DNA of 64,000 bases from Mesostigma viride (GCA_009746045.1 RPFO01000253.1:2833975-2897974), one strand, 5' to 3'. Counted from the first letter of the stretch, positions 1 to 11,574 are shown. Notes: generated by a model from the sequence alone, not told the origin. Made by a program: numbers and translations.

Positions 1-1
1 A

Positions 2-1273
2 GTAGCCCGCTCTTATTACTGGCCTTCCCTCTATAAGGATGTGGATGAGTATGTTAGAACTTGTCAATCTTGCCAGGAAATGAAACCCAATAATGTAGGA
101 CAGATAGCAGAACCTAGGACCTTGCCTGACCCTATCATGCCTTGGGATTCTATCATGATGGATTTTGTAGGACCTTTTAGAAAGAATGATAGGGGCAATG
201 CCCAAATCCTTGTGTTCATAGATCGTTTTACTCGTATGTGCCATCTTGTGCCGTGTCCTTTAGAACTCACCGCACGTGATTGCGCACGCCTATACCTCAA
301 TAATGTATATAGATATCATGGATTGAGTAGGCAGTTTATTAGTGATAAGGATAAATTATTTACCTCAGATTTTTGGCAGCAGTTTTTCGCTGCCATCGGT
401 ACCAAGGTTACCTACGGTACTGCCTACCACTCCTCCTCCTCTCATTTAGTAGAGCGTCTTAATAGAGTAGTAGAAGAAGCGCTTAGGCACTATGTTAATG
501 GCTCGGGTAGTGATTGGGAGGATTATTTATGTTTGGTAGAGTTCTCCCTCAACAATTGTCCCCAAGCTGCGCATGGATATACGCCCTTCTTCTTAGATAC
601 TGGGAGACAGCCCCTTACCCCTACCTCTCTCTTAGCTAGTCCTCTACGGGACAAGGATGATGTGTCCCGAGATACTGTAGAAGGTGTACAGTCCTTACTA
701 GATAGAATGAAAACTGCTCATGACCACGCGATCTCAGGGTATCAAAAAGCTCAGGCTAAGTACCTTGCTAGGTTGCGTGCCTCCTTAGATAGACGAGCAC
801 CTGAGATAGAAGTAGGAGATCTAGTATTAGTAGAAGGCCCCCGTGTTGGCCGTTTTGCTCATAAGTTTGAAGCAGAACTGAAGGTCAAACTTAGGCCTGC
901 CTTCTTAGGACCCTTCCATGTGTTGTCTAGGGTAGGAAATTTCTTGTATAAAGTCGATATCCCTACCTCTTGGCAAACGCATTCAAACACCTTCCATAGG
1001 AGCCAGCTTAAACTGTACCACCCTAGTACGTTCGCTGGCAGGGAGTTAGCGCCTGCCCCTTTAGAGCATAATCCTGACACTGGGGAAGTAGAAGACGAAG
1101 TAGAAAGCATCGTGGCCCATCGAGATATCAAAAAGGGCCGCGGTACCCAGCGTCAGTATAAAGTGAAGTGGATGTATGCTCGTAGTGAAGTAGATAAGGT
1201 TTGGTATACGGAGAGTGAGCTAGATGGGTGTAGTCGCCTGCTGCAGGAATATAAAACCCTGCACAAGCTCTAG
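2..1273 (+). CDS. Ty3/gypsy chromovirus Pol, C-terminal part (integrase + chromodomain), open at left edge
   Basis: The frame is open from base 2, so this is the 3' part of a pol gene. It begins in the integrase zinc-binding region, with a CxxC pair just after the first methionine at 41. Numbering from that methionine, the DDE core has D41 in MMDFVGPF, D102 in FISDKDKLF and E138 in HLVERLNR. The D-35-E spacing is typical of integrases. A GPF-like DNA-binding segment follows (LRPAFLGPFHVL), and the last 60 residues form a chromodomain with the usual aromatic and YKVKW motifs. Chromodomain integrases direct insertion to marked chromatin. No internal stop or frameshift is visible, so this copy may be young. 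The reverse transcriptase would lie left of the window. Confidence 0.93.
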   Translation, partial: VARSYYWPSLYKDVDEYVRTCQSCQEMKPNNVGQIAEPRTLPDPIMPWDSIMMDFVGPFRKNDRGNAQILVFIDRFTRMCHLVPCPLELTARDCARLYLNNVYRYHGLSRQFISDKDKLFTSDFWQQFFAAIGTKVTYGTAYHSSSSHLVERLNRVVEEALRHYVNGSGSDWEDYLCLVEFSLNNCPQAAHGYTPFFLDTGRQPLTPTSLLASPLRDKDDVSRDTVEGVQSLLDRMKTAHDHAISGYQKAQAKYLARLRASLDRRAPEIEVGDLVLVEGPRVGRFAHKFEAELKVKLRPAFLGPFHVLSRVGNFLYKVDIPTSWQTHSNTFHRSQLKLYHPSTFAGRELAPAPLEHNPDTGEVEDEVESIVAHRDIKKGRGTQRQYKVKWMYARSEVDKVWYTESELDGCSRLLQEYKTLHKL

Positions 1274-1349
1274 TCGTAGGCCTTCTCCTCTCTTATGTTA
1301 TGTCTGCTGTCGACGGGTGGTTGGTTGTCCCCTCCCCTCCGCAGCCGTC

Positions 1350-2790
1350 ATGACAGAGCCTACCCCTCCGGCTGAGAGCCCGCTGCCGTCCCTGCCCCTA
1401 CCGGACCCTGAGCTGTATTTCGAGGCCCTTCCGGGCCGTTGGGTGTCGCGATCATGTTACCGGGGTGGCGTTGTGCAGCCGGCCCTTCAGGCCCAACATG
1501 CGAGCTTAGTCAGGGCGGCCCTCTTCGGGGTCACGTGGTATGGTCCTTCCCCTAATGAGCCGCACCAGCTTGTCCTGCACGGGTTCGACGATGCCGGACA
1601 CTGTTTGTTGGGGTGTGGTTCTCGCTGTCCCGCCTTGGAACAGATAGATGCGGTTCTCCGGTGTTGCCGTGTGTTCTCCTACCTCTCTACCCCTGTGGGC
1701 CGTACCTGCCTACGGGAGGTGTTTCCTTGGCTTCCGGCTGAGGGTGATGCTGAGGTAGACGAGAACCCCTGCGACCTTTTACGGGCCGTAGAATTCATGG
1801 AGATAGCTGATCAGGCGGCGGGACTAGCGGTTGATGGTCCTGCCCCTTCGGGCGCCCCAGCCGAGGTACATTATACTCCAGATTATTCTGCCTCGAGCGC
1901 TGCGTCCGCCTCCTCGGTGTCTGTTCCTCCCTCTCCGGTCCCGTCGTCCCCTCGGTCGACCCGGGGTGTTGCAGTGGAGCCTACCCCTTCGGGTTTGCCC
2001 GATCCTCTTTCGGCGACGGTCTCGGCTATGCAGGCTCAGATCCAGTCCCTGACCACAGCGTTTGGGGCCTTCCTGGCGGCCCAGGCGCAGGTCCCGGCTA
2101 CGCCAGCTGGATCCGCGCCTCCTACCCCTTCTGTTGCCCCGGCGACTACGGCTTTGCCCGCGCCCCCGCTGGCGCCCGCGGTCGCTGTGGTTCCGGCGGC
2201 TGCTGCGACTCCTGCTGCCTCCGCGTCTGTGACCGCTGTACCTGCGCCTACGCGCGAGTCCCCTGCCCCTGTGACCGCGCCCGCTGTCGCTGCTTCCGAG
2301 CCTCCACCAGCTCAGTCGCAGCCGTCGCGGGGCTTCTTTGGCGACACTAGCGGACTGCCCAGGCTTTGGGAGGGTGGTCCCCCGCAGAGGATCCCGGTTC
2401 CTGACTGGAGCCTGGATGGTAGTCAATCTTATGCAGGACTGCCTGTCCCTACGGGCCCCATTTTTAACATGTGGCCTGAGGGTGCACCGGCCACCGAGAC
2501 CGGCGCGCCAGCTTCGGCGGCGGGTCCGTCACGGCCCCCTCTGGCTTCGGGTCCGGCGCGGCCTTCTGCTGTATCAGTGTCACCTGCGTCGGTGTCGGCT
2601 CCTGCCCCTGCTTCGGCCCCTGCCCCTTCGGCCTCTCTGTCCTTGGCCGCGGTTGTTCGGTCCACCGGCCAGGATCCTCGCGCTACCCGCGCTTCCGACT
2701 CCCTCCGGGAGTTGTCCCAGGGTGATCGGGACAGGGCTCCTTCTGTGGTGCATGCGACGCCGGAGTCGCGCGACACGCCCGTGCCTGGAT
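1350..2790 (+). pseudogene. Chromovirus third ORF, N-terminal half, interrupted by a transposon
   Basis: This GC-rich reading frame begins at an ATG 77 nt after the pol stop and lies inside the element, between pol and the 3' LTR. The first ~180 residues are cysteine-containing and globular-looking. They are followed by about 280 residues of Pro/Ala/Ser/Val low-complexity sequence. I recognise no known domain and no membrane segment or signal peptide. The frame is broken at about 2790 by the insertion at 2798-6189. Taking out 3399 nt (2791-6189) rejoins it in frame with the ORF at 6195-7049, giving about 766 codons. An extra structural (gag-like) or accessory protein is possible; the function is unknown. 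Confidence 0.7.
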
Positions 2791-2797
2791 GTGGCAC

Positions 2798-5700
2798 ATC
2801 ACCTAAAAACGGCCTTTTTTGTTACATGGGGTCATATCTCCCACACATTTAGTCAGATCGGGGTGCCTTTCTGGACTTAAGGTCCCCCTAGGACCCTGTT
2901 CACATCACATAAATTGGGGGGCCAACTGACCTATTTTTAGCATCAAACCGTGACGTGGAAAAGTGCAAAAAACGATGTTTTCCAGGCATAAGGAGGCATA
3001 GCAGCCACACACAAGTAGTAAATGTAGTCCAATTCAGCTGGAAATGGTCATGCTTATTAATTTATATCCAAAGACAAAAACCGCCCTTAAGTATGCAATG
3101 TAGGACCAAACTATGTGCTATAATTCTGGCATACATGAGCCAAAACACCGTTTTAGTGCATTATTTTCAAACTTATGAAGCCCCTGCCAGCACATATGCG
3201 GCCCAATCATGCCAGAATTCGTCACATTAATAGCACAATACTTGAATTTACACTAGAACACAAGTTGGACATATTAGGACCACTGCCGGCCCACTAAAAG
3301 TGACGGATGCAAGCAGAAATAGAGCGATTTTTGCAAAAATACTCCATATTCTGCGCCATTGTCTTGGAAAACTTTGCATTCTTCACTCAATTATCGTCAT
3401 GGCTGTCATGGGATTCATATACATGCCACTGGGGCTGGATACATTAGCCAACACAGACTAAAAAAGCGATCATCAAGGGATAAAATCACCATCAATCACA
3501 GTAGATGCTGGCATTCGGAACAAGCACCATAGTGCCTACAAGCCTCAAGAAGGGGAGCTTGGCTGACCAGTCGTGCCTGTCGGCTGACCAGTCTCTTTTC
3601 TAAACGGGCCCCGCTCGGCAGCACACACAATCTCCTTTGCAGTACTTGGCCCACTCTGCTGGGCACCCCTGCTGTGCGTGTCTTATAGCAGCTAATCCAA
3701 ATATATATCTGCCAGGTGCCTCTCTGCTACATGGAAATACAAAGCGCAATCAAGGACAGCAGTGGCTTGGGCTGCTATTCAATTGAGCTCAGCACCTAGC
3801 TGCTGTACAACATAATTCTGCATCAGTGCCTGTCCTAATTGCGCCCCCCCGCCCCCTTGCCATCATCGTCATGCTCATCATAGTCTTTGGAACGTGCACT
3901 GAACTCCAACCCTTGGACAGTCCATAGGTCATTAAGAATCTGTGCATGTAATGCTAGCTCTTCTCAGTTGAACTCATCTACCACCCTCTCATGGTCGTGT
4001 CATCTCTCATGTAATCCACCTAGGTTTATCGTGGCCACTGATCTTTCAGCCCCTCCTGACATCAAAATCTGGGCAAACACACTGTTGACATCGCCCTTCC
4101 GTTTTAGCCTGCATGGCTCCTCATGTTTACCCTTATCTCATCCCTCAACACACCTATAACTGTCTATTCATCCCCCTTGCATAGGCGGTGCATAACTGCG
4201 GCATGATGGGGGCTTGCCAAAAATAGGTGTAAAATGCATGGGATGGCACGGGGAGGCTCACACTCATCGGTTTACAATCACACTCATGTGCTAACAGTGT
4301 CCCTCTCTGCTTTTGACACTGCATGCACATGCATTTCCTACCGGCTATATCAAGCCTTTAGTGTGGTTTGGTGCATCAAGAGAAATGGCAGGTCAGCTGA
4401 GTGCATCAGACCACATTTGTGTTAAGTGTACGCTTGCAACGCTGTTTGCCCACCGCATGGAGCTCCCCTTTCGGACAGTGGCGCAAGTAGCACTTACACC
4501 TTACTCCCAGCCGCTCACCCTGCCCATGCTAGCAACAAGAACAAATGCATGGTCCCCATCCCAACGTAAGGTGCATCACATGGATGGCCCTGCCATCACC
4601 TAGCAGTGTGCCACCCCTCTCCACCTCAACCTACTCTGAAATGCCAGGGCCCCAACAAACCTTTCAAGACATGGCACTCCTCAAAGAAGGCAACCCCTCA
4701 AAGAAGGCGAGGCAGTTTAGGTCTAGGGGGGCTTTGGGTAAGTTAAAAGATGATAGAGTTCACTAACACAGGCCACGGCAACGACAACCTGCCTCACCCG
4801 CTGCATCCATACATCACAAGCCATAAACTGCACAGCCTCGCATGATTGCCTAAGGGTCACGTGATCCAAGGTGCCCTTCAGGCTCACCCCAGCACACCGG
4901 CCCATCCTCACCACCCCACTGGTCATAGTCATCTACAGTGGCATCAAACTCCTCTAGGACAGAGTGCAGTAAAGGCAACATAGACGTCCTGACACAATTG
5001 AATAAGAACGTGGCTGCTACCTACTGCCCTTAATAAAAAATGTCCATGGCTTGCACAAATACGCATTCAATTCTTCAAGCAAGCATGCTAACACCTTCAC
5101 AGCACATCCCAAGGTTTATATCCATCGAGCTTTGTCAACAAGCATGACTTCCTGATGCAAACTTAGCTGTCAAGCTAGGAGGAGGAAAGCTAGGTAAAGA
5201 GGTGAGATAGACCCCCCCACAGCACCTTCCTGCACCAAAACCATGACAATATCATCCAGAGCTTGCTAAATACGTACAGCTAGCCGGTAGCGGGCGACCT
5301 TGCAGTCCAGGTTCAGCGCGAACATCTCGTGTCAGCACCCGGCGGAGATGGCGGACGCGAACCCACAATGCTATAAAAGCGAGTCATAAGACTATTTCGG
5401 GGAGCGGTGAACGGCTTGGAACACCGAAGGTATGCCGCGACAAAAGCCTGAAGTTTTTCTCGGAAATACACGCCTGGATGTGGATTAGGGCACCGTTGTC
5501 GTGCTTGTGCTTGCGTTGCGAGCAGGCAACCAGTGTTTCTTGCAGTGTCGAGCAGTAACAGATGGTGGCGCGAGAGCAATATGTGACTTTTAAATCATGG
5601 CTACACAGCTTACACCTCCGCAGGCATGTTGGAACAAGCCCCGCCATGCCGTGAGCCGAAAAAAAGGAAGAAACGCATCAAGCAAGGACGGTCGTAAACG

Positions 5701-6189
5701 TCACTGAAAACAGCAAAATCTGACCTGCCGGCAGGTAATGCGACAGCCTGGAAAATGTGATTCGTTTCTCGAAAAACTGATTAGCGCTCGTGAAAGTAGA
5801 CTTGAAGCCCATTCGGATTCCACCTTTTGGGAATTGTGAGCTTCCAACAAAAAAGTTTCCCCCACAATTAATAAACATGCATTTTCGCTGCCAATTCCAG
5901 ATCTGGCCGACACAAAAAATCAGCGTCTCAGTTTGCGAATTATTTTGACGCATTAACATACGCGAATAATATCTACCATGCATCATCGCAAAGCAGGAGA
6001 GTTTACGCGTCGTTTGCATCCATCGCAGCGACTTAACATGCATAATTGACTTTTGACTGATATTCCGGCGGACATAGGGTCGACAGCCATGCGAGGTGGA
6101 ATTTTTCTGGTCCCGTCGTCCTCAACGCGACGCGTTCGCGCCAAAATTCCCAGGATCTCATGTAACCGGACGGACCGATTTTAGGTGAT
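2798..6189. mobile_element. 3.4-kb non-autonomous DNA transposon with terminal inverted repeats
   Basis: The left end reads ATCACCTAAAA and the right end TTTTAGGTGAT. Imperfect similarity continues for about 35 bp and includes GTTACATG on both sides. The flanks GTGGCAC (2791-2797) and GTGGTAT (6190-6196) match at 5 of 7 positions and may be a decayed target duplication. Removing the element plus one flank restores the host ORF, which independently fixes both ends. Inside I find no long credible ORF, only short ones, so it is non-autonomous or decayed. It contains a C-run near 3844. The superfamily cannot be assigned; a 7-8 bp duplication would suit hAT- or P-like elements. Confidence 0.75.
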
Positions 6190-6194
6190 GTGGT

Positions 6195-7049
6195 ATGTCC
6201 GCACTCGCCTGCCGCCAGTGTGACCTGCCGCGCGCCTCCGCCGAGCTTGCCATCTCGCCCATGTCCTACGGGTTTTCCCAGGTGTGTCGGGCGCCTCGGG
6301 ATCGTGGCCTACCCATTGAGACTGATCGGCCTCCTTTCGACATGGTTATTTTAGCTGATCCTGTGTTCCAGGGTGAGATCCTGGTTCGGCGCGTTCTGTA
6401 TCGCTGGGCTAGGCGCCACAACGACTTGGACACCTACGGTGGGTTCCAGTGGGCTTACCCTCCGCCTCTGGGCATTATGGCTTCGGATGCCCTTACGGTA
6501 GAGTTTCCTGCGGTGCCGGGTGTTACGTACACCACGGTCCTCCAGCCCATCCTCGAGTGGGATGCCCGGCGTCCGGCGCCCCTCCCGGGCCAGGGTCTAG
6601 ACTCCCGCGGTCACCCTCCTCCTCGGGCCAGCGACTACCTAGAGACATTCGGGTCGCGCCAGTGTGCGCGTCGGTGGCGTTCCCGTGAGATTCGGCACAT
6701 CCGGTTGTGGCCGTCCAACGTGGAGCCCCTGGTAGATCTGTTTTTCCCGACGGGTATGCGCCCTCGGATCCGGTATCATCGCCTGCTCCTTCGGGCTCTC
6801 TGCCTGATCGCGGTAGAGCCTTTCCTACGCCTCTTTGCCTGCGGTTTCCTGGACTGGGCCCGGGGCCAGGTCGTTCTTACTCAGCATAGGTATTACTGGG
6901 CCTTTCTGGGCCTTTTTCCTGACGGCGTGTGGGCCGATGTTTTCCTCACCGTAGATAGGCATGACAATGTTGAGGATGTGGCCCATTACCAGGCCTACCT
7001 GGAAGTCCTGCTGGCCTCCCGTGGTACCTACCAGACGGATGGCCATTAG
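6195..7049 (+). pseudogene. Chromovirus third ORF, C-terminal half
   Basis: This frame continues the ORF that stops at 2790 once the transposon is removed. The ATG at 6195 is probably an internal codon rather than a real start. The 284-residue product is rich in Arg, Trp, Pro and aromatic residues. It has hydrophobic stretches such as LLLRALCLIAVEPFLRLFACGFL, but none is a convincing membrane anchor. No domain is recognised. It ends 369 nt before the 3' LTR, so it is the last ORF of the element. Confidence 0.65.
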
Positions 7050-7418
7050 ATAGAGGGCCTTAGGCCCGACCTGAGGGTGTTGTCCCTCCGGTATGTAGAG
7101 TCGCCCTCATGTTCTGGCCAGTTGGCTGGTCGTTCTTGGTCCTTGGTGCTGATGGGTTTACTCTGTGTGTCCTGCCCAGTGCCGTTCCCCCCCGGCAAGG
7201 ACTCCGTTCCAGGCAGTTAGGGGAACCTACCACCAGGCTTGGTGCTGGCTAACCCTACACCTCCCGGCGTGGTGGTGGAGACCGTGTGAACTATTGGTGC
7301 CTTGTATCTTGGATGGCTTGCTGACTGTGTTAGTGTGTGCTGGGTGCATTAGGTTTCCTACCCCTTGTTTTCCTCCCTGTACGTAGGGAGAGGGCTCCCT
7401 ACCTTTGTGGGGGGGAGG
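7050..7418 (+). other. 3' untranslated region of the chromovirus with polypurine tract
   Basis: No ORF is supported here. The last bases before the LTR are a purine run (GGGGGGGAGG, ending about 7418), the expected primer site for plus-strand DNA synthesis in LTR elements. Its position directly against the TG of the LTR supports the LTR start. Confidence 0.75.
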
Positions 7419-7991
7419 TGTTACGTCGCGTAACAATTCGTTGTAGTTACGGACGTAAATTAGGTCCTTTGCCTCGGTTGTCCCTAGGTTTACGTTTAGG
7501 CTCCTACCGGGACATTATTGTCCTCGTAACAGTACTGTGGTACATTGGGTGCCGTTGGGCGCCGCGCCGCGTACTTTACTAGTGGTCCTGATCCTGTGGT
7601 AGAATGTAGTGGACCAGCGTGCATCAGTAGATTTAGTGGACCAGCGTGCACCTGTAGGCGAGGGCCATGTCGGCCCGAGCGTGTTGGACCGTTGGTGACC
7701 ATTTATGCGCGTTCTACCCCTTGTGTGTGCACTCGGCGTGTGTTAAGTGAATTGACACATTTAGGCTTGGGTCACGGCAGTGTAGTTGTGTTTCCTTCCT
7801 CTATTCCTGGAGTAAACGGGTTTTGATAAATGGTTGTATGGCGTATTATAGTAACACTTACGTTAATGCATTGAGATCAGCTCCGTCACGTTCGTCTTTC
7901 GCCAGAGGGTTAAGTAGAGGAGGTCTGACCAGTTTAGGTAGTATCAGGCCCATTAGAGGTAGAGGTGGAGGTAGATATCCGCGGCGTAACA
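7419..7991 (+). repeat. 3' LTR of the chromovirus
   Basis: The LTR starts TGTTACG and ends CGTAACA, a perfect short inverted repeat with the TG...CA ends required by retroviral-type integrases. It follows a polypurine tract. It carries an internal direct repeat of about 16 bp (GTGGACCAGCGTGCA near 7610 and 7635). The 5' LTR would lie left of the window, so neither the duplication nor the LTR divergence can be measured. Confidence 0.8.
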
Positions 7992-9015
7992 GCCGCGAAA
8001 CCTAAATCAGCTAGCCCTATGCTAAATTAAATTAAATTAAATTACCCTATAACATGCCTCCGTTGGGAGATCATATAGCACATATTCCATGCTGGGTGGG
8101 TGGTGGTGGAGAGAGCCGCGTAAGCTGACTATCCTAACGCTAATCTATTGAATTGAATTGAATTGAATTGTAACATAACTCCGTTGGGAGTATATGTAGC
8201 ACATAGCCCTTGAGAGGGGGCATATGGCCTATCATACATCCTAAGCTACTTCCTGCAAGGGTGGGGATGTAAAGGACCCTTGCTCTAGGTGCACCAGGGC
8301 ACGTGCATCCCCATGATCTTCAAGCTATGCCCAGCGAAGGGGGAGCCTGTCATGGGGGGGAAGATCAGCATAGCTATACAAAAAGCTAGGGCATGGCGTC
8401 TCAGCAGAGAGTTACTCCCTGCATGGGCACAACATAACTAAATAAAGCTAGGCATCATCTGGAGTGTGGCTCATCATAGGCACACATGTACATGATTAAA
8501 TAAAGCGCGTGGCTTAGCTGGGATAGGGCCTCTAGGAGGCGTACATGTACATGGCCACGGTCTATCTATTCTACACTACTACTGCTGTATTCCCCTAAGC
8601 TGGGGCGCCTGGAGTCGCTGGGGCCGCGGGGGTCGCCTGCCAGGGCTTGTGGCCGACGTAGATGCTAATCTATCTAGGCTAGAAATTCCTAAGTACACTA
8701 CTCAGCAACTGAAACGTACCTAATTTTTAATCTGAGACGAAATATTGGGCAAATGTACTGCAATTTAGGACAGGCCCTGGACCCGCTAGGAAACTTGAAG
8801 CTATGAGCGCGCGCTCCTTGGCGGGGCTAGCGCCACTTGGCACTCGACGGATGTACGTGGTGACTCACATCTCCCTAGCCGGGGCTCCCTAGTAGCCGGG
8901 GACCGGCCACAAAAAGTACAAGCTCTAATGTCGCGGGCGAAGCCCGCAAAACTTGTTATAATTCTATTATACCACTAGTAGAGGTCAAATCCAGAGTCTC
9001 ATGAACCTGAGAATC
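7992..9015. other. Non-coding stretch with a local duplication
   Basis: No gene is seen. Two diverged copies of a unit of about 60-70 bp lie at about 8026-8095 and 8148-8212. Each is a 5-bp microsatellite (AAATT or GAATT) followed by a shared segment containing CTCCGTTGGGAG and TAGCACATA. A GC palindrome GCGGGCGAAGCCCGC sits at 8933-8947. Confidence 0.5.
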
Positions 9016-10367
9016 TTAACCCATAGTCCGGGAATGGGTTTTTGGCATTTTTAGACCCCTGAAAATGGAAAAAATCATAACTCATAGGCCACAACTCCAA
9101 ATACCCCCAACCAAGGTGCTAGGAGTATCTACACTTCAAGGGCTTTCAGAAAATGCAATAATATCCCGAGTCCATTCAGTGCTTTGCAAGATATTTACTG
9201 CCAAAGTTGGACAAAAGACGATCATTTTCAGGCAAGGGAAATCCCCTTAGTAGTTTACCCCTGCAGGGAGGGCTGTAAAAAATTATTCTGGGGTTGGACA
9301 ATGTCAATAGATAGTGCCACCATGCTTTCCTTGGGTCAGACCGCACGGATAGCCCATCTGACCTATATAATGCGCTCACTTACGTGTGTGGGTTACGCGC
9401 GCGTAAGCAGCCATCCATCAAATGCCACACACTTATGCATTGTATACAGCCACATAGGACTGTAAAAAGTGCTGGGAAACAAAGAAGTGCTAAACCAGCA
9501 CTAACGGAATGGCATCCTCCAAAGAAACACCACAAACTGAGCAGATTTGGGGCTAATAGCACTCATACAGCAGGCATGGAAACCTGCTGCAAGAGGCACT
9601 GATACACTCGTGTAAAATGGATGTATAAACGACAGATTCCCGTGCAAACGACATGCAAACACGTTGCCGTACCTGGCTTGATCACGACCTTGCCGGGTTC
9701 TGCTGGCCGGGACCCTCATATCTCACAGTGGCTAATGCTTTCCAGGCATAGGCCGCCATAGCCGCATAATGCATGCATCCGACATGATTACCAGGTTGAT
9801 GTTCTGTGCAAAGATGACCTATAAACGCATCCGAATTCACAGGGACGCTGCTGCGGATGTCCCGTACCAAAACTGGGTGCTCGGGCTGGCGCAGACTGCC
9901 GGGCCATAAGAAGAAAATCGAAATATGGCTTGCCATTACTCATCTGGTACTGACGACGAAGAAAGCAGTAATGTCCTACCTGTATTTTACCAATGCTATA
10001 CATCTGGCCACCCCTGACCTACGAAAATCACGCATCATCATTCTGAGCAACATTCTGAACCATTACAAGCCGCGAGACGCAAAATTTCCTTGATAACGGC
10101 AAGCTAGCAGCCATATCTCGTTACGCGCGCGCGCGAGTGAAAATTTCCCGCCAAAGTCACGTGATACTGTCTCAATACACGTTGTATTTACCAGGCTATG
10201 GCGAATATTACCCCCAAACCTATGCATCACCTTCGTCCTTAAGTGTTCCCAGACCCACCGGACCACTGACATCCGTCACAGGCGGCGCGGCGCTCCGGGA
10301 ATTAAGCGCCGCGCCACCGGGGGTCAAATGGGGCGATATATCGCCCCATTTCCGGACTATGGGTTAA
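9016..10367. mobile_element. piggyBac-like non-autonomous element with TTAA ends
   Basis: TTAA is present at 9016-9019 and 10364-10367. Just inside are inverted repeats CCCATAGTCCGG and CCGGACTATGGG. TTAA target sites and termini starting CCC are hallmarks of piggyBac elements. Near the right end are two strong palindromes: an 11-bp GC-rich hairpin (arms 10284-10294 and 10305-10315) and a 26-bp perfect palindrome (10326-10351, GGGGCGATATATCGCCCC core). No transposase ORF is present. A decayed piggyBac transposase lies at 28250-29850, but its ends are not recognisably the same. Confidence 0.78.
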
Positions 10368-10395
10368 ACGTGTGTGGGGGGGTGTAATTACGTAC

Positions 10396-10620
10396 TAGGG
10401 CTGGGACATCCGGGTCTTTTCGCGACCCGAACACGAACACGAACACCTGGGGAGAGTACCCGAACCCGAATACCGAACATGTTCGGTACATTCCCAGTTG
10501 ACCCGAACCCGAACACGAACATGTTCGGTACGGCAGGTTTAAGGTGGCCAGAAACCGAACCCGAACATTACCCGAACATTTTACCGAACACCTTGCAATG
10601 CGAACACGAACAATTTTTTT
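10396..10620. repeat. CCGAACAC-rich repeat, possibly a truncated hAT-type MITE
   Basis: The segment starts TAGGGCTGGG, a typical hAT-type terminus, and is full of variants of CCGAAC, ACGAAC and GTTCGG. A matching right terminus and an 8-bp target duplication were not found, so it is either truncated or only a satellite-like repeat. Confidence 0.4.
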
Positions 10621-10741
10621 TTTCCCGGGTAAATGGGTAAAAGCTTACTTTGCCGCCGAAACGTCGCATTGCAAAACCATCAGATTTGGCGGGTTCCTTC
10701 GTCCGGACTTGGTCCATTTTCGCGGTCAAGAGTGGCCTTAG

Positions 10742-10875
10742 TACAGTCATTCCCGCGTTTCTTAAGGTTGCGTTTCTTAAGGTTGCGTTCCCGCGTTAAG
10801 TTGCGGCGCCGAAGTTTTGGGGGCGACCGCAACTTAAGCATGGAGGCCATCGCAACTTAACACGGTAATGACTCA
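10742..10875. mobile_element. Short palindromic MITE, Tc1/mariner-like ends
   Basis: The unit begins TACAGTCATTCCCGCG and its right arm ends GGTAATGACT, with AAGTTGCG/CGCAACTT arms inside. A TA followed by CAGT is typical of Tc1/mariner MITEs. Related copies occur at about 11575-11652 and 11697-11819. Confidence 0.55.
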
Positions 10876-11574
10876 ATTTGTAGGTGTAAGGCCATTTTTG
10901 GCCGCGCAGGAGGCCATTTTTTGCCAAGTCCGGACCCGCTACGGGATTTCAGTTCAGGCGGCAAAATACGCAAGCCCCACTGGCGCGCAAATTTACCCGC
11001 CGCCTGCTGGCTTAGGTGAAAAGTGCGAATGCAACCTTACAAATTCAGTTTTGCAGTCTGCGGGCTGCGGTACATAAGAATCCACGACCATGTAGGGTCT
11101 GTTACGGTAATTGAGACATCTTGTCGGAAATTACCACCATCATCACGCTGAATAGTGCACCACTGAAGGGCAAACACAAGGTCGTTGAGGCCACAGGCAG
11201 TCTCGCTGCCTGCACTATCAATGACTGTGGCCTCCATGTTGTTATTATCATTGTTTACATGCAGGCCGTTGACAGTAAATGAAGCTCAGTTCCCTCACGA
11301 CTGTTCCCATGTTTTGTCACAATCAAACGTGAGCTTGAAGCCGGCCGGCTGGCAAAAAGAGAGCCGAAGTCAGAGGGTTAAACCACACATTTGTAGTATA
11401 AAACGCAGGCACCGCGTGTTTTGCAGCCCGCCTTTGTCCAAAATATCTGGCCTGGAAATGGACTTTGGCCGGCTTCAGTTGACGCAGCAGCTGGATCGGG
11501 CTTGACGAGAGCTGTCGAATGCCGTATAGAAGTCCGTCAGAGGAGGAGGTGGTGGGCTGCTAGCCTAATTCTAC

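Noticed and set aside
1824-2426. Arg/Ser-rich minus-strand ORF resembling a splicing factor
   Set aside because: It is the antisense shadow of the Pro/Ala/Ser-rich part of the chromovirus ORF.
1350-7049. Third chromovirus ORF as an envelope gene
   Set aside because: The position fits, but no signal peptide, fusion motif or clear membrane anchor is visible.
10374-10640. Arg/Thr/Pro-rich ORF
   Set aside because: Translation of the CCGAACAC repeat.
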